A DNA stretch of 64,000 nucleotides from Flaccisagitta enflata (taxonomy: Eukaryota; Chaetognatha; Sagittoidea; Aphragmophora). Position 1 is the first letter of the stretch, and every line of letters starts with the position of its first letter. The position numbers and the translations under genes were made by a program. The stretch spans positions 81,902,001-81,966,000 of the forward strand of contig OZ231126.1 in the NCBI GenBank assembly GCA_965153355.1, read 5' to 3'. This document shows, piece after piece, positions 46,147-58,984 of the stretch. The notes beneath the pieces were generated by a model. That model searched no databases. It had not been told where the DNA came from and saw only the letters and a list, made by a program, of their open reading frames with translations.

Positions 46147-46248
46147 GAAGAAAGAAGAGGAAAGAAGTGAAAAGAAGCGGATACACATTTTTGAAAACAG
46201 TTTGGCCGGATTGAGTGTCTTCTTTTCTTTCATTCATCAGGAAAAGAC

Positions 46249-46250
<2 letters not shown>

Positions 46251-46322
<72 letters not shown>
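46251..46322 (+). repeat. (AG)n microsatellite
   Basis: Pure AG. The following 46450-46660 is T-rich with TTTTGTTT repetition; the ORFs there are composition artefacts. Confidence 0.96.
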
Positions 46323-46326
<4 letters not shown>

Positions 46327-46744
46327 GTATATTGACTTATACCTTTCTGATAAAAGCGATGGCCAACTTCAGCGAGGCCAAATCACCAACATGAGCAACA
46401 CAAAAAATTGAAAAAAAGAGGGAAAAAAAGCAGATTAATCAAAGCCCACGGCGAGGATTGATTTTTGACTTTCTTATTATTCTCCCCCTTTTTTTCTTTA
46501 CTTTTTATTTGGGTAATTTTGTTTTTATTTTGTTTTCTTTTTATTGTTTTTGTTTATTGTTTATGTTTTGTGTTTGTTTTTTTTCTTTCGTTTGTTTTTG
46601 TTTTTTGTTTTTGGTTTTGTATTTTGGTTTTTTTTTTGTTTCTTTTGCGCATAGTTATACTCGAGATGAAACATAGTGTCTCTACCCTCTCTACCCTCCA
46701 CGGACCCCACTAGCGACGAGTTATGCTTGATAGTTAGAAGCATT

Positions 46745-47050
46745 AGGATGGCCTCGAGGCTAGGATTTGGGCCTTGAGGCTAGGATTTGGGTCTCGAGGC
46801 TGGGATTTGGGCCTCGAGACTGGGATTTTGGCCTTGAGACTGGAATTTAGGCCTCGAGACTGGGATTTGAGGGGGGAGGGACGGAGGAGAAGAAGATGGA
46901 GGAGGAGAAGGAGAAAATCCCCCATATGTGTGAAAGCATAGGTCATCGACCCCTTCGGGGCCGCTGCCCTGCTCCCCCTTCAACTTCAAGCACAACCTAC
47001 TCAGCAGGGCACGGGTACCGCTGACCATCTAACGCTTTTGCGACTATTCT
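46745..47050 (-). repeat. Foldback module, subfamily 2, opposite orientation
   Basis: 20-bp units (GGCCTCGAGACTGGGATTT) are followed by CATATGTGTGAAAGCATAGG, GGGGCCGCTGCCCTGC, GCAGGGCACGGGTACCGC and CTAACGCTTTTGCGACTA, the inverse of the left half at 12885-13010. Confidence 0.72.
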
Positions 47051-47059
47051 AGCATTTTT

Positions 47060-48300
47060 TTTGCTTAAAATTGTTCAAACTTCATTCAAAAAACTGTAAA
47101 TTGTAGCAAGTGTGAAATACATATGGTTTTACCATTTTTAAATAGCTTGATGAGATATTTAGCTTTTAGGAGCTTAAAAAATGACTTTAAAACAATAAAT
47201 TTATGCATTCTTTCATTATTTTCAACCTTAAACTTGATGTATTGCTCCTTTTTGACAATTTGCAGTCCGTTATTGCATACAACTCATATCACTTGTAAAG
47301 AGTTGATGTACTATTGCAGTTTTGCGGATTTGATGGCATTTTTTCATTAATTAAATTCTTTGTTTCCTGAATTATGAATTGAACAACCCTTGCTATAATC
47401 GCTTTGAAAAAATTGATCAGTGGAAATCAGTGATCTTTGAACATAAGAACATAAGCACTTATTTAACATAAGCACTTATTTTGTAAATTACATGTTCTCT
47501 TTCAAAGTTTAGTAGAATATCAAAATCTTTTGGTGGCTTAAGTTTTCAAAGAAACAGAGGTGTTTGGTTGCTTGCACTCGATTAAGTATGTTGCCATGTT
47601 GGTCATCCGTCCATACACCCCCCTCAAGGCCCCAAAAGTAAAAACAAGAATTTTTTTTTTGCTCCTAAAGCCTACTTTGAATTTTTATAAGTTTAAAAGA
47701 GATATCTAATATGTAAAAGCTTGAAAATGGCAAAATTCTTTAAAAAATTGTTTTTTTTAGTATTTTCAAGATTTAATCATAAATCAAATATTTTTTAAAA
47801 ATTACAAAATTTCCAAGAAAGTGTGAAAATATGTGCAATATTAATATTTATGTAGAAATAAAAATAATATACATATCTTAACTTGTATGAAATATATCAG
47901 GAGCAATATATGATGTTTTAGCTTGAAAATACTGAAAAAATGCATAAATTTACTGTTCTTGTGTCATTTCTTTAGCTCTTTAAAGTTAGATATCTCATCC
48001 AACTTGCTAAAAATGGTGAAACCATATGTATTTCAACTATTACCACACTTTTGCTACAATTAACAGTCTTTGTGATGAAGCTTTAACAAATCCAAGCAAA
48101 AAATTTCCATAAAAAGCCTTAATTTGCTGGTTTTAAGCAATTTTTTTGCTCTAATATTCGCAATGTCCATCCTAACTAACTTGAAATAGTAAAATAAGTT
48201 GCATATTACCTATCCCCACACTTTTCAGATATTTTATAAGGTTTTGGAAGCTGCATGAACAGTAAAAGTATGAAATATGCTAAAAAAATGCTTGATTTTT
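47060..48300. repeat. Imperfect inverted repeat, about 1.2 kb
   Basis: The left arm (ATACATATGGTTTTACCAT, TGATGAGATATTTAGC, ATAAATTTATGCATTC) is mirrored on the right (ATGGTGAAACCATATGTAT, GATATCTCATCCAACTTG, AATGCATAAATTTAC). Arms are clear between about 47064-47230 and 47930-48105 and fade outward. Ends and target duplication not identified. AT-rich, no gene. Confidence 0.7.
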
Positions 48301-48479
48301 GCATAAAAATTGATTTTTTTCAAATTTTTGCCTTCAAATGAATTAGTCTTATGTTCTTTTGAGTGGCCAAGGCATCCTAGATGATAGTTTCTGCGGTCCC
48401 TAGAATGTTTTTTTTTTTCGTTTTTCTTTTGGGGGCTATCCAGAGGGGGCCAAGCAGGATGCTCTACAACAAATATTTT

Positions 48480-48650
48480 TCGCGTGACGATTTCTTATGA
48501 TTTTAAGTAGGACCAATAAAGGAGTGTATTTATGTATGCATGCAAATACAAGAAAACATATTTATGAGCATAACTGCTCATCTGTGTGTTTTTGAGCATT
48601 TAAGCTCATTTAGCTCATTTAGCGACAGCCGCCATTACTGGTATATTTAT
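48480..48650. repeat. Dispersed repeat related to 29745-30180
   Basis: GCATGCAAATACAAGAAAAC, GAGCATAACTGCTCATC and (AGCTCATTT)n match the 29.8-30.2 kb repeat in inverse orientation. Interrupted by the following MITE. Confidence 0.6.
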
Positions 48651-48662
48651 CATCGTTTTATA

Positions 48663-49647
48663 CAGTATGATTTTTTTCAAATGAGACAAAAGATGACAAC
48701 ATAAATCTTAAATGAATCAACATAATCAAATTCTGAAAAAAAAACACCTGAAAGAGTAGGTTTTTGCATTTATTCATGCCAAATTTCAGCATTCGGTCTT
48801 AAGTAGTTTAGCCTCAATCGCTTTTTGAAGTCAAACTATAAATCATCAGAAATAACTTTTTTTTAACTATGGCAAAAGAAAAAGTGAATTACTTGTTTCT
48901 CAGTGTTTAATAACCAAACAATGAGAAAAACATAGCAAAATCCATGACCATTTTGAAGCTCTGCAAAAGATCTTGCAAATGAGACCTTGCTGGATGTCCC
49001 AGCTCTATCCGTTTAGAAATGACATTAGGATTAGGACAAGTAGTCAAGAATTTGGAATTTCACTATGTGATTTTCGTGGCTCATCTTTATTCTAACATAA
49101 TAATCAAACGCATTGATTTAGAAATTTGTTCTTGGTGCTATTTTAAAGAAAATTTGAAGCTCTTTAATTTGCTAATGGATAACAAATAGCTAAGGCAATC
49201 CTGAGCTGCATCATTAACAAAAACGGGAAAACTAAATTTGATCATTGGAAAAAAATGGAAATGATCACTTTTTTCAATCAGCGATTTTTTTCTTCAAATC
49301 TCTGCCATTTCTAATCAAAAAAAGTTACGATTACCAGCGAAGTCGCATTTGGAAGAACTTTTGCAGAGCTTTCAAACAGTCATGGATTTTCTATGGTTCA
49401 GGTCCTTGGTTAAGCCAAAATTAGCCAAACAAAGTGTTTTTATCTTTGCCATAGGAGCAGGAAGAAATTGATATCTTCACTTTAAATGTAAATTGAAGCT
49501 AAACTACTTGACATGGAATGCTGAAATTTGGCATGAATAAATGCCATAACCTACTCTTTCAGGTGTTTTTTTTTCAGAATGTGATTATGTCGATTCGTTT
49601 AAGATTTATGTTGTCATCTTTTGTCTCATTTGAAAAAAATCATACTG
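48663..49647. mobile_element. TA-flanked foldback MITE, CAGTATGA ends (985 bp)
   Basis: Terminal inverted repeats CAGTATGATTTTTTTCAA...TTGAAAAAAATCATACTG are flanked by TA (48661-48662 and 49648-49649). Inverted homology covers at least the outer 130 bp (ACACCTGAAAGAGTAGG and CCTACTCTTTCAGGTGT). It shares its terminal CAGTATGATTTTT with 60742-61512, so the two are one family. Confidence 0.87.
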
Positions 49648-49863
49648 TACCACGTCATTTATTGGACGTGTGATTCTTTGAGTCGTTATTTTAGTTGGTC
49701 GGATGGTCAGTATGTGGGCAAAGTCACCCTACGCGGTTTAAAAATGTTCCGATCGACCGACGGACTGACAGACCGATTGAACGGTGCAAATAAAAGAAGG
49801 CATTCCCGCATTACATTTCTCTCTCTCGTCGTCTATGCCCCCTATGGACCGCAAGCGGAGACG

Positions 49864-50051
49864 TTTTTAGTCGCGTGCTACGCGACTCTACAGTCTACAC
49901 CCCGCTTTGTCCGTCGGTTGGTCTGTTGGTCACACTTTTTTATGATTTTCATTTTTTGACCTCACTGCTCCTGCCCAAATGGTCTAGTGACCTCAAATAT
50001 GGTCCCTGCCCACCCGCACACGACTTCAGTAGCTGTGTATCCGGCCTTGTT
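49864..50051 (-). mobile_element. HTE, GTCGCG type, minus strand
   Basis: The plus strand begins TTTTTAGTCGCGTGCTACGC, GACTCTACAG, and ends GTAGCTGTGTATCCGGCC, TTGTT. Read on the element strand the 5' motif AGTCGTGTG matches AGTCGCGTG at 8 of 9 positions. Confidence 0.8.
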
Positions 50052-50429
50052 TATGAAGAAGAAAAAACAACAGGGTAACAGACGCGTGCTCCGTGTGACC
50101 TTTACAAATACAAATACGTGATTACAAAATGAGAAAAAAAGATAGTTGCATCATGAGAAAAAAAACATTTTTATCTAAATACATATTTACATATTTACAT
50201 AATCACATTATGACATTATTACTTAATCACGTAATTGCATAATTACATATTTTTATAAATACATGACCACGTAATCACATAGTAATATAATAAATCATTT
50301 CATAATAGTGTTATTGCATAATTGCGTAATCAGATGCATAATCACATTATAATTATAATTGCAAAATTTCATTACAACAAAAAACATAATTACATAAAAA
50401 AATTCATTGCCTAATTTGGGGCCTGAGTG

Positions 50430-50670
50430 GGCTGATTTGGGGCCTGAGAGGGGTTTGAGGAGCCTTGGGGGGTAGGGGCGGACATACGTACGTACAGACA
50501 GACGGACGGACGGATAGACGGACATCTAGAAATTCACCCCTGTGTTCCATCAAAAAATGAAAATCACGGTAATTCAAAAATAAGATGGACGGGTGGAGGG
50601 ACCGACAGATTGACGGACGGACCGTTGGACAGACCGATATAGCGTGTTTGCGACCATAAAAAACCTAACA
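50430..50670. repeat. Foldback-module and HTE fragments
   Basis: Short GGGGCCTGAGTGGGCTGATT units, (CGGA)n, CACCCCTGTGTTCCAT, then a second (GGAC)n tract and a decayed HTE end (GATATAGCGTGTTTGCGACC, ATAAAAAA). Confidence 0.5.
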
Positions 50671-50679
50671 TAATAATTG

Positions 50680-51771
50680 GAATAGAGTCGAACTGAAAAG
50701 GTCTAGCCTGAGTCGGAAAAGGAAGGATGGTTTAACTTGAAGTCTAAGAGAAATTGGAGCTTGTTGGAGGATTACAATTTACGAGCCTTAATTTTCAAAT
50801 TTATATTTCCAAGGGAAATTTTCGTTTGGTTATTTTGTGTGTGTTTTCCTTTTCACTTCATTAGATACCACGCGAATAAAAAAAAAGACGCACCTGGTCA
50901 TTTATTTATAGAACAGACAGAAAAAATCTTTGAAAATTTATTCGTGGAAACTATATTAAAGATTTTCAAATTTTCTTTCAATCTAGACTGATCCCAGGTG
51001 TATATCTCAAACCGTTTAAAAGCTACAGCCAGTCAAAGAACACTACTATTTTGAGCATATGACAAAATGCAAAATGATTAAAGAAATACTTTATTGTTTC
51101 TTTATGTAATGAAAAGACTTTCAGAAAAAATTTCAAGCATTTTTAAAATAAAGTAATTTTAAAGATTTTCAAATTTTCTTTCATTCTAGATCAATCCCAA
51201 GTCTGTATCTCAGACGCTTTAAATGTTACAGCTCATCAAAGTGAAACACTGATTATCTTGACTTACTTTTCTCTTATGGAATTGTGAAAACGATTTTTGA
51301 CTATTTTCACTCTTTTTTTTTGTATTACGCCTAAATGCCTCAACATTAAAAACTTTTTCTTTTTGATTCTTAAAGCTTAAAAACTGAGTTTTTTAATACT
51401 GCAAAGCATTCAACTTGAAATTCATGAGAAAATGGATAAAATGGTCAATTAAAAGTGCGTCTTTTTTTTTAACTGCGTGATAAATATTACTTGCTTGCTT
51501 TCTTGATTCTTAAAACCTGAGTCCTAAATGAGCTCTCTGTCTCTGTCTCTTTCACTGTTTCTCTCTCTCTCTCTCTCTCTCATCGCGATCAAAAGTAAAG
51601 GTAGAGGAGATGGTTGGTTTGTATGTAAACAAACAAGTTGAATTCATGATGTATTTATTGAAAGAAAACATCGAACATCTCGTGTATATCCTATATCGAA
51701 TTGCGTGTTCTAAATTGAAAGCTACGGATTGCCATTACAACATACACATCAAGTTCAGTTCAGTCGAATAC
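50680..51771. other. AT-rich intergenic with a weak 204-bp duplication
   Basis: AAAGATTTTCAAATTTTCTT recurs at about 50957 and 51161, with diverged flanks (ATCTCAAACCGTTTAAAAGC against ATCTCAGACGCTTTAAATG). No gene recognised. Confidence 0.5.
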
Positions 51772-52105
51772 TTTTTGGGCAGCAGCCCCGAAGGGGACAA
51801 AGTCCTGTAGAACACAGGAGGACGTTCCTTCTTTCGTTCGTCCTTCCGTCCGTCCTTCCGTCCGTCCTTCCGTCCGTCCTTCCGTCCCTATGTCCGTCCG
51901 TCCGTCTGTATGTCCTCTCAGGCCTTAAATCTGCCCTCTCAGATTCAAGGCCTGAGAGGAACGAACGAAAGTCCCCTTGTGTTCTACAGGACTTTGTCCC
52001 CTTCAGGGCCGCTGCCCTGCTTCCTCTCACTCCAATTCTCAATCATGCAAAGCAGGGCAACGGGTATCGCTGGCCACATATTGCCCTAGGGCGACCTGTT
52101 CTAGA
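51772..52105. repeat. GC-rich foldback module, short cargo
   Basis: Arms GGGCAGCAGCCCCGAAGGGG with GTAGAACACAGGAGGAC, and the inverse GTCCCCTTGTGTTCTACAGG with CAGGGCCGCTGCCCTGC. Only two minisatellite units remain between (CGTC)n tracts. The tail is GCAGGGCAACGGGTATCGC. This is the simplest complete copy of the module. Confidence 0.8.
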
Positions 52106-52429
52106 AACGAGCAATTGTGGAGTTACCGACCCGGTTTTTCGGTCGGTCGGTCAGTTGGTATGTTGGCTTTTTGAGCTGCAAGAAACAACCAATCAGTTGA
52201 GCGACTGATTAACCTACCATTCAATGCACAGTGGAGCAACGCTAGAGCGCACCCGCCATTAAGGCATGCCTGCCTTAAAGACATGCAACTTCCTATTCCA
52301 CAGAGTAACAGATTTCCAAGTTATTCTATATTGGCAAAAAGGCAGCTTGACTAGTATAACTCATCATAAGGCATAATATAAGGCATTATTTTGCCCAGTC
52401 CATTGAAAGGCGAAGCTCAACTGTAACAA

Positions 52430-52539
52430 TCAACCGACAAATTGACCAACCAATCGAATGAAAAATCGATTAACCAATAAGCTGTCCAATCAACCGACCG
52501 ATTGACCGACCAATCGACTGACTAATCGACCAACAAAAA
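52430..52539 (+). repeat. GACCAATCGACTGA-type array, left part
   Basis: Degenerate tandem units of CAACCGACCGATTGACC type. The same array resumes at 55829-55945, beyond the 3.3-kb element. Confidence 0.75.
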
Positions 52540-53195
52540 ACAAGGCCGGATACACGGCCATCAGTTGCGGACGGGTGGGTAGGGGCATCCAACCTCAATC
52601 CACACCACAGGTCCCCCACTCACATGCACAAAAAGCATCTCATCACGAATTTTTTATGGCGGCTCATCCCGGTCCAAGGAAAAATAAACAAAAATGGCCG
52701 TAGAGCAAAAAATGCTCATACCGTTCTCTGACTTAGATTGAACGGCAACCAGCTAACTGAATTTGGCACGATTTTTTTTACCTGTAGCAGCAAAACACAG
52801 GACAGATTACGCTGCTGTGTCAACCACAGTTCCCTGTCTCTCTCTCTTTAGCTCATATGTTGGCCTCTCATCCCACTGCAGATCTTAAGCACAGAATAAA
52901 TAATGAAGAGAAACACTACATACAACAATCAAGTTTTTATTTCAGTTTAAATAATCTTATTCCACATCGAAGTGGTGAACACAAGCCTTTTCTGCTTGCT
53001 TTGCAAGTCAGTCCACCAGTTCAAGGTTTAGCACTCTCTTTAGCCGAATGTCAGTATATCTGTCTTTTAGTCTAATTGATTGACGTTCTAAGTTAGATTT
53101 ATTGTCACACTTCAATGAAGCTCAAATACGGAGCGTGAAATTTGGGTGCTTCACAGAGCAAAAGCTGGGAAAATCCGTTAGACAGGTATTATAAA

Positions 53196-53385
53196 ACTAA
53201 GCCAGATACACGGCTACCTTAGTCCCTTAGGGTTGGACCAGGGCCTTATTTGACATCACTTGACCATTTGGGCAGGAGCAGTGAGGTAAAAAGTAAAAAC
53301 ATGAAAATAAAGAAAAAAATAAGCAACCGACCAACTGACAAACAAACAAAGAAGATTGCACAGTCGCGTGCACGCGACTAAAAAA
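53196..53385 (+). mobile_element. HTE, GTCGCG type, nested
   Basis: The start AACTAAGCCAGATACACGGC and the end CAGTCGCGTGCACGCGACTA, AAAAA. The tetranucleotide tract is reduced to a few (GACC/AAAC) units. Confidence 0.75.
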
Positions 53386-54664
53386 ATATGAAAATAAATA
53401 GTTTTTGTTTTGATGTTGAATATATCTTATAAAAAATATTTTGACCAAAAAACAGATAAAAAAATGAATCAGTAAATGAATATTTGAATATGAATCAATG
53501 AATCAATGAATTATACAAATAAGTTCTTACAAAAGTTTGTCTAAAAAATTTTAAAAATTTATGAAATAGAAATTCATGAAAATTTTTAAAGAAATTATTT
53601 AATATTGAAAAGTAGGGTTAAAATAAATACCAAACATTTGCTTTGTGAGTCACCCAAGCGCAAACTGCATGCACTGCATGTTATGATAATGTAAACAAGC
53701 CTGGAATAAAAGTTAGTTAGAACGTTAAAACACATAATCGAATTTCAATAGAATTCTGATTGCCCGACTGATTTTTGCGTAGAATAAGAAACAAGCACAG
53801 ACTACAGAAGTTCCACCCTTGTCAGTACATGACATTGTTTATAAGCATAAACAGTAAATTTTGGCAATATTCGCAGTCCAGTTCATCGCATAAGTAGTTT
53901 TCTTCGGCATATCCATCCCCTGTCAAGCATGTGGCGTGTGCGTGTGCGTTTTTGTGTGTGTGTGCGCGCGCGCGCTCACACTTGCATGCTAATAATCCAC
54001 CTTATTTGTCTGTCTGTCTGTCTCTTTGCTGTCCATCAAGCACAGTCATCTTCATCCTCTAGATTTATGCTCAATGCGATGCGCATTCTTCAAACATTTC
54101 CGAAATTACGTGGCACATCCAGAGACATCACCATATTGTAGGGCATCACTGTTTAAGGCAGTTTTTACAATACTGCTCTCACCCACAGTCACAGCGGGCC
54201 CCCATCACTGCCCCTGCCAACCCTAAAACAACTGGGTAGCATTTTTTCTAACGGTTTGGTCGCGGAGTGGCGACTATGAGAGGCTTTGTTAATCCGTGCG
54301 TCCATCTAGACGCATCTATTAGTCCATCTGTGAGTTACACTCAAGTCGTAAACCCTGGTACACTTTTTTTTTATAAGAACGTCATTTATTGTTTTAAGTT
54401 TTTAAAGAGATAACTATGATGTTCTTCATTTTTTAACTATTTCAAGGCTTAATGTTCATATAAACTAAGTTCTTGTAAAAAAAATGTGTACTGCGGTTTT
54501 TATAGTTAATGGGGGGGTGTGTGCCCCTGCCCGTGTTTTTTGTTTTTACCGATCGCATCTTGTTTGTAGCGCATTGATTTCTTTCCACTTCACTCATCAT
54601 TTTTGAATTCCTGTAGGTATTCCTTGGATCGGTCGTAACGTCCTGAATACATTTTAATGTTTAG

Positions 54665-54695
54665 TGAGAAGTTAGTCTCTTTTCTCTCTCTCTCC

Positions 54696-54780
<85 letters not shown>
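54665..54780 (+). repeat. (CT)n microsatellite
   Basis: CT dinucleotides with a few CCCT interruptions at the left. Confidence 0.96.
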
Positions 54781-54786
<6 letters not shown>

Positions 54787-55079
54787 CCTACCTGGGGCAC
54801 TGCCCCTGACTTTTTCCTGGAACTTGCTCCGCTCCGTTACGTGAATTTAGGCGCTTCCGTCAATCTTTGCGTTCTTTACCTGTATGAAACAGTACGCAAA
54901 TGCCTATTTCACTTTGACAGTGTGATGCGGACGTTAATGTACAGTTTGCACTGATTGACAAAAAGTAGATAACTGCACATTTTATTCTTTGGCTTAGTGT
55001 GCTTGTCTCTATGTCTTGGTCTTGGTCTGTCCGTGTGCGCTATTAGCTTAGTCTCTCTGTATGTGTGTGAATCCATTTC

Positions 55080-55235
<156 letters not shown>

Positions 55236-55828
55236 TGCCTGCTTCCGGCTTGCTCGCACGCGCACCAACCTTGACGACGGGCTGCATAGAAGCTTTTGAT
55301 TGGAATTTTATCTTCTTTGGACTATTTCAGCGTCAAAAAATGTTCCCAGTATGTTGCCGACATTAAATATCCTGTAATGTAGAGCTTGCTTATTGTATTT
55401 CAGCCTCTGAGATCTAGAAAAGAATGAGAAACCCAAATAAACGGCATTTGTTTGACTCGAAAAAAATTATGATGCTTGTCCGAAAGTCATACTCAAAAAT
55501 ATACCTTGACTACGTCGCTGAACTTTTCACGCTGATATCTTTAGGTCGTTGGCAAGGCCCCAGGTCATATCGACAGAAGATTAAAAAAAGAAAAATAGTA
55601 AATTCGAAGGGAGAAAGTTTTATCGTTCCTACATTTGCCGTACCGCACACTTATATGCGCTCAAAGTAAAACGGGCTCTGTTTACTGATATGTAAAACGC
55701 TCATTTCCTCACTTTTCGACTCGTGCTCACCAACGGACCGACCGACGGACCGACGGACCGACGGACGGACGGACGGACGGACGGACGGACAAAGCCTCTT
55801 ATAGAGTTGCGTGTCCGCAACTAAAAAA

Positions 55829-56344
55829 GACCAATCAATTGGCCAACTGATCGACTGACTTATTGACAGATCCATCGAAAAACCAATCAACTATCCGGTC
55901 AACCGACCAATTGAAAAACCAGTCAATCGATCTGTCAACCGACCAAAGAACCTATGTCATGGTGTACAGGAACAGCAAATTTTGGTTTCATATCACTTTT
56001 ACTTTTGATTTCTGATAAGTATTTTTGATATACTGTATAATGTGTTTTAATGAAGTTTTTAAACCCAAAATACTGACAAAAGTTTCATAACAATCAGTAA
56101 TAAAAATTGAAAGTTCAAATTTCTTAGAAAAATAGTGAACAAAATTTCAAAACATTGTTGGATGTTTATATCACAGCTTCAGTAAAGATAATTTTGCATT
56201 TTTAAGAACATGGCCATTTTCTTATACGTTGTCAAAAAGAAGCCATGTTTTTGGAAATGCAAATTTCGTTATTTCTATGCAATGATATAATTTCACCTAA
56301 CAGAAGTGAGATGACAAAATATAGTTTTCTATAAAAAATCTTCT
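55829..56344. repeat. GACCAATCGACTGA-type array, right part, then unique AT-rich DNA
   Basis: The array ends near 55945. From there to 56344 I recognise nothing. Confidence 0.65.
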
Positions 56345-56532
56345 TTTTTAGTTGCGGACACGCAACTCTATAAGAGGCTTTGAGCGTCTGTCCATCCGTG
56401 GGTCCGTCCGTCCGTCGGTCCATCCGTCCGTCGGTCCATTGATCCGTAATGATTGGGTGGAAAGGTGTGAAAACGCGCACTTCCGCCCCTGCCCACCCGT
56501 CCTTAACTGGTGGCGGTGTACCCGGCCTTGTT
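56345..56532 (-). mobile_element. HTE, GTTGCG type, minus strand
   Basis: The plus strand begins TTTTTTAGTTGCGGACACGC, AACTCTATAAGAGG, has a (CCGT)n tract and ends GGTGTACCCGGCCTTGTT. The 5' motif AGTTAAGGAC matches AGTTGCGGAC at 8 of 10 positions. Confidence 0.85.
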
Positions 56533-56624
56533 CTACCTTATTTCAACACATTATGTACATCAAATCTGTCTGTCAGAGATTATCTATGCAAAAATTTATT
56601 GTTTAACACATAAAAGATAATATG

Positions 56625-57008
56625 AACAAGGCCAACACCTATAAGTTGCGTGCGAGACATAAATAACTAAAGATGACTTTTCTTGACTCAAGATGACTTA
56701 AAATGATTCTCAAGACAATTTTAAATGACTTAAAAAGACCTAAAATGACAGAAATGACTACTTTGACCTATTTGACTTAAGTGACTTAAAATAACTAGAA
56801 TGACTTAGAATGACTTAGAATGACTTAGAATGACTTAAAATGACTTAAAATGACTTAAAATGACTTAAAATGACTAGAAATAACTTAAAATATAAAAAAT
56901 AAAGTAAAGTGTGACGGACCGACGGACGAACAGACGGACGGACAGACGGACCAACGGACCGACGGACCGACAAAGCAGGTTATAGAGTCGCGTGCACGCG
57001 ACTAAAAA
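56625..57008 (+). mobile_element. HTE, GTCGCG type, with 10-bp array
   Basis: AACAAGGCCAACACCTATAA, then AGTTGCGTGC, an array of AAAATGACTT units (about 56660-56890), (GGAC)n, GACAAAGCAGGTTATAGAG, the perfect hairpin GTCGCG-TGCA-CGCGAC and TAAAAA. This complete copy explains the partial one at 361-604. Confidence 0.86.
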
Positions 57009-57259
57009 TATTTAAAGAATTGTAATGACGCATGAAATTTCTTCTTCCTGTACACTGCGTCCTATACAACTCATGATTCATGAGTCATGAATACATCAAA
57101 GAACTGAATGCCCAGGGGCCGAGATCAATTCAACCAAAGCCTTTAGGCTTGGCTTTACTGGAGTGTTGGTTTTCATGAGTCAGCGATGAGTTAAAACTTT
57201 TTGTTGTTTTCGTCGTTGTTTTTAAATTTACTCTTATCATGATCATTGTTATAGCTGTC

Positions 57260-57308
57260 ATTCTTGTAATTGCTATCTTCGTCGTCGTCTTCGTCTTCGT
57301 CGTCGTCT

Positions 57309-57342
<34 letters not shown>

Positions 57343-57356
57343 TGTTGCGGTTGTGG

Positions 57357-57452
<96 letters not shown>

Positions 57453-57529
57453 TTTATGTTGTTGTTTTTTATGTTGTTGTTTTTTATGTTGTTGTTTTTT
57501 ATATTGTTGTTTTTTATGTTGTTGTTGTT

Positions 57530-57610
<81 letters not shown>

Positions 57611-57613
57611 GAA
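57260..57613 (+). repeat. (GTC)n and (GTT)n compound array
   Basis: Starts with TCGTCG units, then GTT units interrupted by five GTTTTTTAT blocks (57451-57518), then GTT again. Confidence 0.95.
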
Positions 57614-57648
57614 GAAATATGAATATGATCGCTATTGCAATGTTATAT

Positions 57649-58195
57649 GGAGTTGGACAACATTACTTTATAACAAAAAATCTAGAATAAGGACAAGAGC
57701 CTTGGGAGCTCTAACTGGTGTTTCATCCGGACCCCTCACAGCTATCCTTAGAAATATCAAAATCCACTTCAAACCTTACCACAAAGCGGCTCAACAGATA
57801 CAAATCAACAGCAGGAAAAATCTATAATTGTCAGCTATTTGTGAGATGTGCAAGTGACAAGAAAGAGTACCAGATGAGTGTACTGAACGCCCCAAGCTCC
57901 TCACAGCCATCTGATCTTCCCATTGTAAAATGCTCATAACACCCATAACCTTAAATCAAGATCCTTCCCACTAATTGAGATAAATCCATCAAGTTACTCT
58001 GAGTCAACCCCAAACTCTAAAACTTATCAAAGGCATTATCCAATTTAAGCAAAATAAATTACCAAAGGATAAGTGAATTATCAAAAGATAATGTAGTTAC
58101 CAAAGGCAATGTTGTGAAGAAACCATACCCTTAGAGGTAAGAATCGAGAGTCAACCAAATGGGACCGCCGGACATTCTTTACCCAGGTACTAAAC
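57649..58195. mobile_element. Insertion of 547 bp with TATAT direct repeats
   Basis: Unit 2 reads GCAATGTTATATGAATTC at about 59735, with no insert. In unit 1 the insert lies between TATAT at 57644-57648 and 58196-58200. No inverted ends. The start GAGTTGGACAACATTACT and the GAGCCTTGGGAGCTCTAACT block also occur, diverged, at about 7090-7160, so it belongs to a dispersed family of unknown class. Confidence 0.65.
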
Positions 58196-58482
58196 TATAT
58201 GAATTCATTCTTTCAGTCTTAATTGGTCGCCATTCTTCAATTACCATTTTTTGTAAAGACGCAAAACAAAAATGTTTTCTGCTTCGAGTTTTGCCAACCG
58301 CAAGAAAACGAAAGAGAAAACAAGCACCACAAATTGCACCCATGCGTCCTTGTCACGCTGCCAACTCTTTGTATGCGTAACTTTCATTTTATCAAGTAGG
58401 TACAGAAGATCTCGTCTAGACTTGAGATGATGAGGGCATGCATGCAACAACGAGACTAGACAAATGATATTTGAAATATAAA

Positions 58483-58708
58483 GCAACGATTAACCCCGGG
58501 TTACAATATCGTCGTCGACCGGGTTGGCAGGCGTGTTCAACCCCCATCTTCCCCCATCTTCCTCACACAAACACTACGCAATTTCAGCATCTCAAATGCG
58601 CATTTTCACACTTCTCGAATCAATCATTATGGACGGACGGACGGACGGACGGACGGACGGAAAGACGGACGGACTAACGAACAGAAAAAGCTGGTCTGCA
58701 ACTAAAAA
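58483..58708 (+). mobile_element. HTE, GTTGCG type, decayed hairpin, unit 1
   Basis: CAACGATTAACCCCGGGTTAC start, CGACCGGGTTGGCAGGCG, (GGAC)n, and GGTCTGCAACTAAAAA. The left hairpin arm is lost. Confidence 0.62.
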
Positions 58709-58984
58709 CATTTTTATCGCCGTTTATCCAATTGTGTGGTGAGAAGGATGCAAATGATAGGATACATTGACAAAGCCGAGGGGGCATAAACTCAAGAACA
58801 TTATTTGATCGGGCGTAACCGCTGGGGAAACCGAGTTTTACAGCTGAGCAGACGGACGGACAATACCGCACGTAAAGAAGACGGAGGTTTAAAACCAAAC
58901 AAAAACTGAATGAAGATTTCTGGCGAGAGAGACGAAATTTCGGAAATTGAAAGTTCTCTCGTCTTGAAAAAAAAAATCCGATAT

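Noticed and set aside
46458-46713. Hydrophobic F/V/C-rich ORFs
   Set aside because: The DNA is TTTTGTTT-type low complexity, so hydrophobic codons follow from composition.
57718-57939. 73-codon ORF in the 547-bp insert
   Set aside because: I considered a LINE C-terminal fragment but saw no diagnostic motif.
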